Source: Bacteroidales bacterium (GTDB taxonomy: Bacteria; Bacteroidota; Bacteroidia; Bacteroidales; UBA932). Taken from it: a stretch of DNA of 40,040 bases. Positions 33,396-40,040 of the stretch are shown in pieces. The stretch's first letter is position 1. Each line of letters begins with the position of its first letter. The notes under the pieces were generated by a model, which worked only from the letters and a program-made list of their open reading frames with translations, was not told the DNA's origin and did not search any database. The stretch is taken from assembly GCA_017519865.1 (NCBI GenBank), contig JAFWRQ010000018.1, positions 1 through 40,040 of the forward strand, in the 5' to 3' direction. A program made the translations under genes and the position numbers.

Positions 33396-35215
33396 TAAAC
33401 TGGAACAGATTATTCCCAAGGCTTGTCCCGGCCGTACCGGTCGCCCTGATCCTGGGCTCCGTACTGTTCTCGCATTCGTGCGCGAACACGACCCAGGCCC
33501 CTACGGGAGGTGCCAAGGATACCATACCCCCGCGTATCGTATCCTTTTCTCCGGAACATATGTCCGTGAACGTCCCGACCCACGATACCAAACTGGTCTT
33601 CACCTTTGACGAGTACGTGGTCCTCAAGGCCCCGTCCAATATCGTACTCTCCCCTCCCCAGGCACGCGCTCCCAAGAGCAGGCTGCGCGGCAAATCCGTG
33701 GAGGTGACCTTCGAGGAGGACCTGCTTCCGGACATGACATACACCCTGGACTTCATCGACGCCATCGCCGACAATAACGAAGGCAACATGTTCCCGGGGT
33801 TCACGTACGTTTTCTCGACCGGAGATACTATTGATTCCCTGATGATTACGGGCATCGTCCAGGACTGCAACACGCTCGATCCCGTCAAGGGCGTGACGGT
33901 CATGCTGTACAAGGACCACGCCGACTCGGCGGTAATGCTCAGCCGGCCCTTCGCGGTCACGAAGACCGACGACTGGGGCTTCTTCTGCATCCGCAACATC
34001 AAGGATACGACATACCGTCTGTATGCCGTCAAGGACGGCAACTCCAACAATATCTACGACCCGGCAGACAACGAGTTGATAGCCTTCGTGGATTCGCTCA
34101 TACGTCCTGTCACCGTCGTCAACGATTCCCTGCCCGAACTTCAGAAACTGGACATGAAGGACACCGTCTCCTGCCTTTCCAGGAAGAATGAGTTCGAGCT
34201 TTCGCTCTTCAGGGAAAAGCCGTCCAAGCAGATGATAATGAAGAAGGTGCGCGTCTCCGACCGCTCCTCTTACCTCACTTTCAATGCCCCGAACGCCCAT
34301 ATCGACTCGATGTGGGTGCGCGGCGTCCCGGCCGGCAAGCTCATCACCCAGTTCAATATCCAGCGTGACAGCCTGGAGGTATGGGTCAACGAGAAGTCCC
34401 GCCAGCCCGATACCCTGCACATGTTCGTGAACTACCGCAAGACCGACTCGACGGGCAGGCTTGCACCCTTCCTGGAGCATGTCAAGGTCTATTACCAGGA
34501 CGACGACAAGTCAGGAGGCAAGACGGCTTCCAAGCGTTCCGGCCGTGACATCAAGCATGAGGATACCATCTGCGTGTTCAAGGTCACTGCCGAGCCCGAA
34601 AGGTTCGAGCAGTACGGTTACCAGCTGGAGTTCACCTACCCCATCGTCAACGAGGCCTTCGACTCGCTCGTCCTGCGTTCCGTCAATCCCCGCCAGCAGG
34701 AGGAGAGGATGGCATACAAGGTTATCCCTGATTCCACCAACATCCGCAAATTCACCGTAATGCCTGAGGGAAGGCTCCTGACGGGTTACGACTACATCCT
34801 CAAGGTCCCTCACCGCAGGTTCCGGGACATCAACGGATACTACAACGACAGCACCGAGGTCAAGGTCACCCTTCCGAATGACGAGAAACTAAGTACGCTC
34901 AACCTCATCCTGACTGGCGTGGGCCAGAAGTACATCGTGGATTTCCTGAACGAGAAGCGTGACAAGGTGCTTCGTCAGTACATCGTAGACACAGACTGCA
35001 CCTTGGCGTTCCCTTACCTCAAGGCCGGGAAATACTGCATCCGCATCACCGAGGACCTCAACCGCAATTCCATAGTCGACTCTGGCTCGCTTCTCGGTCA
35101 CCGTCAGCCGGAAAAGGTCAAGTTCTTCAAGATCAACGACGATTTCCGTATCGAGATCATGGAATCGGCCGAGATAGACCAGAGCGTTGACATAGCAGAA
35201 CTGTTCAAGGATTAG
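33392..35215 (+). CDS. Ig-like (SbsA-type) domain lipoprotein
   Basis: A 607-residue envelope protein. The N-terminus has a hydrophobic segment ending HSC (Cys30), a probable though imperfect lipobox, followed by NTTQAPTGGAKDTIPP. Residues about 45-145 look like a bacterial Ig-like domain (PPRIVSFSPEHMSVNVP ... TFDEYVVL ... PDMTYTLDF). The following segment (about 150-245: ITGIVQDCNTLDPVKGVTVMLYKD ... YAVKDGNSNNIYDP) resembles a carboxypeptidase-regulatory or transthyretin-like fold. The rest is beta-rich without a recognised domain. This layout is common in Bacteroidota surface or periplasmic proteins of unknown role. It is coupled to the RSH gene by ATGA and 3 bases from the next gene. Confidence 0.82.
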   Translation: MINWNRLFPRLVPAVPVALILGSVLFSHSCANTTQAPTGGAKDTIPPRIVSFSPEHMSVNVPTHDTKLVFTFDEYVVLKAPSNIVLSPPQARAPKSRLRGKSVEVTFEEDLLPDMTYTLDFIDAIADNNEGNMFPGFTYVFSTGDTIDSLMITGIVQDCNTLDPVKGVTVMLYKDHADSAVMLSRPFAVTKTDDWGFFCIRNIKDTTYRLYAVKDGNSNNIYDPADNELIAFVDSLIRPVTVVNDSLPELQKLDMKDTVSCLSRKNEFELSLFREKPSKQMIMKKVRVSDRSSYLTFNAPNAHIDSMWVRGVPAGKLITQFNIQRDSLEVWVNEKSRQPDTLHMFVNYRKTDSTGRLAPFLEHVKVYYQDDDKSGGKTASKRSGRDIKHEDTICVFKVTAEPERFEQYGYQLEFTYPIVNEAFDSLVLRSVNPRQQEERMAYKVIPDSTNIRKFTVMPEGRLLTGYDYILKVPHRRFRDINGYYNDSTEVKVTLPNDEKLSTLNLILTGVGQKYIVDFLNEKRDKVLRQYIVDTDCTLAFPYLKAGKYCIRITEDLNRNSIVDSGSLLGHRQPEKVKFFKINDDFRIEIMESAEIDQSVDIAELFKD

Positions 35216-35218
35216 AAA

Positions 35219-36073
35219 ATGAGAAGATACCTTCCATACATCCTGCTGGCCGCGGCCCTCTTGCTGGGCGGCTGCCTCACGGCAGCGGCCGGGAACGACC
35301 GTCAGCCGCGTCGTGCCCGCAGGGACACCGTGTCTTATCCGGACACCTATCTGGACACCGTAAGCATCAACAGGATATTCCAGCTCAACGACTATATGAT
35401 GATTGGCTTCGAGGCCGGGGCAGGGTTCAACCGCATGCTGTTCAATCCTCCCTATTCCCAGTCGTGGCGTTTCACTCCCGAGTACTATGAGCTGACTTTC
35501 ACCAGATACGGCAAGATGTTCGGTTACATGCCTTATTTCGGGCTCAAGGTCGGGGTCTCCTATGGGCATGAAGGATACAGGATGGAGATGAACGAGGAGA
35601 CCGGGTATATCTCCAGGATATCCGGTGCGACAGAGTGCGTCTATGATGTTGCCGAGATACAGACCCTCGCACACTTCCATTATGATGTCGGTCATTTCAA
35701 ACTTATGGCCGATGCCGGTCCCTACGGCGGTAAACGCCTGAGGATAGAGCGTATAGGAGATTCCGTGGAGGAGGACATCAGATACAGTTTCCTGGACTCT
35801 GACAAGCGTTTCGACTATGGCCTCAAGGGAGGTGCAGGCTTTGCACTTGTCTTCGACCCGGTGGAGTTCCACGTCAACGCCAAGGTGCGCTACAGCTGGT
35901 CCAATCTCTTCGAACCGGACTACCGCAGCCCCTATTATTACTCGTTCGCCTATCCGCTCGATGTGATGGTCACTGCCGGCCTGCATTTCCAGATATCCAG
36001 GAAGACCGGCAAGACCAAGGCCATGCTCAGGAAAGAAGCCAAACGTATAGTCTACGGGGAGGACAATCAATGA
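35219..36073 (+). CDS. Exported protein of unknown function, probably beta-rich
   Basis: A 284-residue protein. The signal is MRRYLPYILLAAALLLGGC, with LGGC (Cys19) as a possible lipobox; cleavage after the later AAA is an alternative. After a basic stretch (RQPRRARRD) the chain has strand-like segments with aromatic residues (MMIGFEAGAGFNRMLF; GYMPYFGLKVGVSYGHEGY; KLMADAGPYGG; AKVRYSWSNLF; LDVMVTAGLHFQISRKTGK), as in outer-membrane barrels. No family recognised. Its stop overlaps the ispG start as ATGA, tying it to the RSH-ispG unit. Confidence 0.75.
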   Translation: MRRYLPYILLAAALLLGGCLTAAAGNDRQPRRARRDTVSYPDTYLDTVSINRIFQLNDYMMIGFEAGAGFNRMLFNPPYSQSWRFTPEYYELTFTRYGKMFGYMPYFGLKVGVSYGHEGYRMEMNEETGYISRISGATECVYDVAEIQTLAHFHYDVGHFKLMADAGPYGGKRLRIERIGDSVEEDIRYSFLDSDKRFDYGLKGGAGFALVFDPVEFHVNAKVRYSWSNLFEPDYRSPYYYSFAYPLDVMVTAGLHFQISRKTGKTKAMLRKEAKRIVYGEDNQ

Positions 36074-37398
36074 AAACGCTTGAAGTCAACTGCGGTGGAG
36101 TGATCATCGGCGGCGGACATCCCGTCGTCGTTCAGACCATGTGCAACACCCATACATACGATGTGGAAGGTACTGTCGCCCAGTGTATCCGCATGGCGAA
36201 GGCTGGTGCAGAGATAATCCGCATCACCGTGCCGGGCCTCAGGGAGGTGGAGGATATCGCCGCCATCAAGCGGCGCCTGCGTGAGGAGGGTGTGGACACT
36301 CCCCTTGTCGCCGACATCCATTTTTCGTCGGAGACGGCCATCGCCGTCGCTTCGGTGGTCGAGAAGGTCCGCATCAACCCCGGCAATTTCCACAGGGACC
36401 ACGAACAGGCACGCCTGCAGTTCGCCCGCCTGCTGGAAGTCTGCAAGGAGCATGGCACAGCCATCCGCATAGGTCTCAACCACGGGTCGCTGGGAGAGTA
36501 TATAACCAACCTGTACGGCAACACTCCTTTTGCCATGGCCAAGGCCGCCATGGAATGGATCGAGATGTGCATCGAGGCTGGATTCTACAACGTGGTCGTT
36601 TCGCTTAAATCCAGCAATACCGTTGTGATGGTGGAGGCGTACCGCCAGCTGGCTGCGATGATGCAGGAGCGCGGTGTGGTGTTCCCCATGCACGTGGGCG
36701 TCACTGAAGCCGGAAACGGCGATTCCGGGCGCATCAAGTCGTGCGTGGGCATCTCAGCCCTTCTTTCGGAGGGCATCGGCGATACGGTCAGGGTGTCGCT
36801 TACCGAGGACCCGGTGAACGAGATCCCGGTTGGGCGCTACCTATCGGACCGCTATTGCGGTGCCACGGCCTCCAGCCTCGTCCGCCTGCGGCTCGAAGGC
36901 CGCACGGCCGTGGCCGAGTATCACGCGCCTTCGCGCGGCAAACTTTTGCTGGATGCCGCGTGCGACTTCGGCAAACGCCTGCTTGACAAAGAGTTGGATG
37001 ACGTTAAGTTCACCGGCACATATATCGAGGATGGAAATGAAGTCTCGGTGGAAGACTCCGGCTTCGGGGCCTACCTTTCCGACGAACTCCTCCAGGCTGC
37101 CAGACGGCGCTTCTACAAGCCGGAGTACATTGCCTGCCCCGGCTGCGGCCGTACGATGTACGACCTGCAGGGCGCTTTCGAGGAAGTGAAACGCCGGACC
37201 TCACATCTCAAGGATGTGGTCATCGCTGTCATGGGATGCATTGTGAACGGCCCCGGCGAAATGGCAGATGCCGACTGGGGCTATGTCGGTGAAGGAAACC
37301 ACAAGGTGTCCATCTATCACGGCAAGGAACCTGTCCTGCGCCATGTGCCGGACACCGAAGCCATAGACCGGCTACTTGAACTTATAGAACGGCAATGA
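36070..37398 (+). CDS. ispG: 4-hydroxy-3-methylbut-2-enyl diphosphate synthase, compact long-lineage form
   Basis: A 442-residue IspG (GcpE), the [4Fe-4S] enzyme that makes HMBPP in the MEP isoprenoid pathway. The TIM-barrel domain (about 1-245) has GGHPVVVQTMCNTHT, VADIHF, KVRINPGN, IRIGLNHGSL and HVGVTEAGNGDSGRIKS. The iron-sulfur domain has CPGCGRTMYDL (Cys356, Cys359) and GCIVNGPGEMADADWGY (Cys390, Glu397). Between them are about 100 residues. Bacteroides and plant enzymes, as I recall, are near 600 residues or more with a much larger insert, while E. coli has 372 and no insert, so this one is intermediate. Last gene of the unit; its end overlaps psd by 17 bases. Confidence 0.93.
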   Translation: MKTLEVNCGGVIIGGGHPVVVQTMCNTHTYDVEGTVAQCIRMAKAGAEIIRITVPGLREVEDIAAIKRRLREEGVDTPLVADIHFSSETAIAVASVVEKVRINPGNFHRDHEQARLQFARLLEVCKEHGTAIRIGLNHGSLGEYITNLYGNTPFAMAKAAMEWIEMCIEAGFYNVVVSLKSSNTVVMVEAYRQLAAMMQERGVVFPMHVGVTEAGNGDSGRIKSCVGISALLSEGIGDTVRVSLTEDPVNEIPVGRYLSDRYCGATASSLVRLRLEGRTAVAEYHAPSRGKLLLDAACDFGKRLLDKELDDVKFTGTYIEDGNEVSVEDSGFGAYLSDELLQAARRRFYKPEYIACPGCGRTMYDLQGAFEEVKRRTSHLKDVVIAVMGCIVNGPGEMADADWGYVGEGNHKVSIYHGKEPVLRHVPDTEAIDRLLELIERQ

Positions 37399-38035
37399 CG
37401 CTTTCGCAGGCGCGGACCTTGTCCCCTATCTTTACCTTTACGTCCGCATCAGTAGGCAGGAAAATGTCTATGCGGCTTCCGAACTTGATGATGCCGCACT
37501 GCTCGCCGGCCTTGGTACGGAGGCCAGGCTCGGAGTAGCACACTATCCTGCGTGCGAAGAAGCCCGCCAATTGCTTGAACAGTATCTCCTTCCCCTCGTC
37601 GGTGCGGATGGCCGTGCACGAGTGCTCGTTGTCTTCCGAGGCCTTGGGCTTGAACGCGAGGAGGTGCTTTCCGGGATAATACTTGTAGTGGGTCACGACT
37701 CCGTCGACGGGCCAGAAATTGGCGTGGACGTCGCAGAAATCCATATAGATGGAGACCTGGATGCACTCCCTCTTGAGGAAAAGGGGCTCATAGACTTTTT
37801 CGTTGATGACGATACGTCCGTCCGCCACCGCTGAGACGACGCTCGAGGAGCCGGGAGACTGGCGCACCGGAACCCTGAAGAACAGGGTCTGCCAGATGGC
37901 GAGGAGCAATACTATCGCCGTAATGATACCGGTGGCCAGCGGACTGAGGTGGAGCAGGTATATGATGATGATCAGGATTGCTCCGATAAGCCAGGCCAGT
38001 GCAACGGATCCGTATGAGTTGTGGTCTATGTGCAT
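37382..38035 (-). CDS. psd: Phosphatidylserine decarboxylase
   Basis: A 217-residue Psd, which makes phosphatidylethanolamine at the inner membrane. Seen: an N-terminal hydrophobic pair (about 8-45), SAVADGRIVINEK, ISIYMDFCDVHANFWPVDGVV-like (VSIYMDFCDVHANFWPVDGV), AFKPKASEDNEHS, LAGFFARRIVCYSE, and the self-cleavage region IIKFGSRIDIFLP, whose Ser would give the pyruvoyl group. The ATG at 38035 (MHIDHNSYG) is preferred because it fits the compact form of the family and follows the cdsA stop by one base; an upstream start at 38095 would run into cdsA. Confidence 0.9.
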   Translation of the reverse strand: MHIDHNSYGSVALAWLIGAILIIIIYLLHLSPLATGIITAIVLLLAIWQTLFFRVPVRQSPGSSSVVSAVADGRIVINEKVYEPLFLKRECIQVSIYMDFCDVHANFWPVDGVVTHYKYYPGKHLLAFKPKASEDNEHSCTAIRTDEGKEILFKQLAGFFARRIVCYSEPGLRTKAGEQCGIIKFGSRIDIFLPTDADVKVKIGDKVRACESVIAVL

Positions 38036-38036
38036 G

Positions 38037-38864
38037 CTAGAGGAGGTTGAAGAGTGAAAGGTAGATGGCGCCGGCCGGAATGGCGAAAATGGCACTGTCG
38101 AAACGGTCCAGCATGCCGCCGTGTCCTGGTATGATGCTGCCGGAATCCTTGACGTCGCAGGCGCGTTTCCACATGGACTCGAACAGGTCGCCGTAGACGC
38201 CGGCCACGTGCATGATCACAGCCATGATGACTCCATGAAGGACGGGAAGTTCCATTAGCCCTGTCAGGCGCAGCACAAGCGTCGCCAGGACGGCGAAGAC
38301 GAGGCCTCCCCAGAATCCGGCCCACGATTTCTTGGGGGATATCGAGGGGCAGAGTTTCTTGCCGTATTTCTGGCCGAGGGTACATCCTACGGCATAGGCC
38401 CCGATATCGGAGCACCAGATGATCACGAAGAAACAGAGCAGGAGGAGTGCGTTGAACTCTCCCCTCTGGAATGCGATGATATTGGCAAGGGAGAACGGAG
38501 CGGCGATGTAAAGCAGTCCCGTGTATATGTGCGAAAGGCGCTTGAAGTCTGACCTGTCCTTGGCGTACAGCGAGCTGATCATCAGGATGATGACAGGTAC
38601 CATGATCAGGCTCAGGTACTTGCCGGAGACCTTGAATGCGCAGCTCAGGAAGACGATGGAGAACAGGATGCATCCGGTGACCGTGGCGAGTATCCTCTGG
38701 GTGCGATAGCCTTCGCCGATGGTCATGCGGTAGAACTCGTGCATCGATACGGCCATCACGAACAGGACCAGAGCGGCGAACAGGAACTTGTCCACCAGAA
38801 GGCCTGCCAGCATGACCAGCACGAAACCGATGCCGGAGAGTGTTCGGACAGCTAGGTTACTCAT
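38037..38864 (-). CDS. cdsA: Phosphatidate cytidylyltransferase
   Basis: A 275-residue inner-membrane enzyme with about seven hydrophobic segments that converts phosphatidic acid to CDP-diacylglycerol. The signature is near the C-terminal half: SDIGAYAVGCTLGQKYGKKLCPSISPKKSWAGFWGG (in pieces), followed by GDLFESMWKRACDVKDSGSIIPGHGGMLDRFDS. The ATG at 38864 (MSNLAVRTLSG) is chosen because it opens the first membrane helix; 38918 would add a basic tail inside ftsH. It overlaps the ftsH stop by eight bases and supplies the precursor pathway for psd next to it. Confidence 0.93.
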   Translation of the reverse strand: MSNLAVRTLSGIGFVLVMLAGLLVDKFLFAALVLFVMAVSMHEFYRMTIGEGYRTQRILATVTGCILFSIVFLSCAFKVSGKYLSLIMVPVIILMISSLYAKDRSDFKRLSHIYTGLLYIAAPFSLANIIAFQRGEFNALLLLCFFVIIWCSDIGAYAVGCTLGQKYGKKLCPSISPKKSWAGFWGGLVFAVLATLVLRLTGLMELPVLHGVIMAVIMHVAGVYGDLFESMWKRACDVKDSGSIIPGHGGMLDRFDSAIFAIPAGAIYLSLFNLL

Positions 38865-40040
38865 GGTCGGCAGGGGTTTCAGCAGGAGACTCTTCCTCCG
38901 TGGCTTTCGCCTCTGCAAGTCGTTCCTCGCCGTGTTTGCCGGCCTTGGGGCCGAAGATGGCCTCTATGTCCTCGGCCATGATGACTTCCTTGGTCATAAG
39001 CTGACGTGCAAGCTTGTCCAATCCGTCCCAGTTCTCGAGCAGGAGCTTGCGGGTGCGCTCCGTGACCTGGTCGACCAGGGCCTTGGCCTCGGCGTCGATG
39101 AGTTCCGCAGTCTTTTCACTGTAAGGCTTGGTGAGGTCGTACCCGTCAGACATGTTGTAGAACGAAAGGTTGCCGACCTTCTCGCTCATGCCATAATATG
39201 TTACCATGGCATAGGCCATCTTGGTCATCCTCTCGAAATCGTTGAGGGCTCCGGTGCAAGGTACACCGTCGTTGATGATCTCCTCGGCTACGCGTCCGCC
39301 CACGAGGCAGCACATTTCGTCCACGAGGTCGGAGCGCGACATCATGACCTTCTCGTCAGGCAGGCTCCAGGTCAGGCCGAGGGCCTGTCCGCGCGGGATA
39401 ATACTCACCTTGAGCACGGGGTCGCATCCGGGCAGGAGCCAGCCGGCTACGGCATGGCCAGCCTCGTGGTATGCCGTCAGGCGCTTCTCCTCGGGGCTCA
39501 TGATGGTCTTCTTGCGCTCGATACCTCCCACGACACGGTCGACTGCATCCGAGAAGTCCTTGTTGTCGATGTCGGACTTGCCTCGGCGCGCTGCTGTAAG
39601 CGCAGCTTCGTTGCAGACGTTGGCTATATCGGCACCGGAGAATCCGGGAGTGTTCTTGGCTATGAGGTCGAGGTCGAAGTCTTTGGAAAGCTTCAGGCCC
39701 TTGATGTGTACCTGGAAGATCTCCTTGCGCTCGTTGAGGTCGGGAAGTGTGACATGGATCTGGCGGTCGAAACGGCCGGCACGCATAAGGGCCTTGTCGA
39801 GGATGTCAGCGCGGTTGGTAGCGGCCAGGACGATGACTCCCGAGTTGGTGTCGAAACCGTCCATCTCGGTGAGCAACTGGTTAAGGGTGTTTTCACGCTC
39901 GTCGTTGGACGAGAAGCCCACGTTCTTGCCACGGGCACGTCCGACGGCGTCGATCTCGTCTATGAAGACGATGCAGGGGGCTTTCTCCTTGGCCTGCTTG
40001 AACAGGTCACGCACGCGAGATGCGCCCACGCCCACGAACA
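38857..40040 (-). CDS. ftsH: ATP-dependent zinc metalloprotease FtsH (5' end missing)
   Basis: The C-terminal roughly 394 codons; the frame is open to the right edge, reading FVGVGASRVRDLF. Seen: the AAA second region with VFIDEIDAVG (Walker B), the second region of homology RAGRFDRQIHV, the zinc site HEAGHAVAGW, and the peptidase domain (SRSDLVDEMCCLVGGRVAEE). The end is Ala and Glu rich (ATEEESPAETPADHE). FtsH degrades membrane and regulatory proteins. The N-terminal membrane segments and Walker A lie outside the window. First of the visible part of the ftsH-cdsA-psd unit. Confidence 0.97.
   Translation of the reverse strand, partial: FVGVGASRVRDLFKQAKEKAPCIVFIDEIDAVGRARGKNVGFSSNDERENTLNQLLTEMDGFDTNSGVIVLAATNRADILDKALMRAGRFDRQIHVTLPDLNERKEIFQVHIKGLKLSKDFDLDLIAKNTPGFSGADIANVCNEAALTAARRGKSDIDNKDFSDAVDRVVGGIERKKTIMSPEEKRLTAYHEAGHAVAGWLLPGCDPVLKVSIIPRGQALGLTWSLPDEKVMMSRSDLVDEMCCLVGGRVAEEIINDGVPCTGALNDFERMTKMAYAMVTYYGMSEKVGNLSFYNMSDGYDLTKPYSEKTAELIDAEAKALVDQVTERTRKLLLENWDGLDKLARQLMTKEVIMAEDIEAIFGPKAGKHGEERLAEAKATEEESPAETPADHE

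Overview
The window is a gene-dense stretch of chromosome from a member of the phylum Bacteroidota, most likely of the order Bacteroidales. The grounds are: repeated promoter elements of the Bacteroidota type (TAnnTTTG, several with TTTG or TTG 19-20 bases upstream), general lack of strong Shine-Dalgarno sites, a lipoprotein BamA-like TamL, a DUF2807 protein, a PPi-type phosphofructokinase, and an IspG of the enlarged lineage. Coding DNA is GC-rich and intergenic DNA is AT-rich. I see no rRNA, tRNA, CRISPR array, insertion sequence or prophage. This is mostly core chromosome, so the points of interest are odd versions of known enzymes and unexplained DNA motifs rather than an obvious defence or mobile system.

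Left part (1-9310): the tail of an ABC-F ATPase gene is followed by a DUF2807 surface protein and an M19 dipeptidase (one + strand unit). It converges on a minus-strand unit of an HTH regulator, a PyrD-like flavoprotein and CinA. The PyrD-like protein keeps the fold motifs but has lost several dihydroorotate-site residues. A 500-base AT-rich region separates the regulator from queA and an acyltransferase, and carries two very similar minus-strand promoters.

Middle part (9324-22509): a minus-strand unit runs small exported protein - rlmD - CaCA antiporter - cysteate-synthase-like PLP enzyme. Then come a tandem VOC protein with an SDR (+), two translationally coupled small exported proteins (-), a GNAT-like acetyltransferase and rarA (+), tamL (-) and a SpoU-family RNA methyltransferase (+).

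Right part (22532-40040): a tight metY-metX-GH13 unit (-) is divergent from a PPi-phosphofructokinase gene (+). A six-gene + unit, ligA - yihY - RelA/SpoT homologue - Ig-like lipoprotein - exported protein - ispG, is linked almost throughout by ATGA overlaps. It converges, with overlapping ends, on ftsH - cdsA - psd (-), which runs off the right edge.

Start codons were often decided by promoter position: several TAnnTTTG boxes lie only about 15-30 bases upstream of the chosen start, so longer frames upstream of them cannot be translated from those transcripts. Unexplained DNA signals include three copies of TAACA-N4-TGTTA, a 14/16 match to the general parS consensus, paired palindromes inside queA, and a long hairpin between two convergent genes. 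All family assignments were made by reading motifs; no database search was run.
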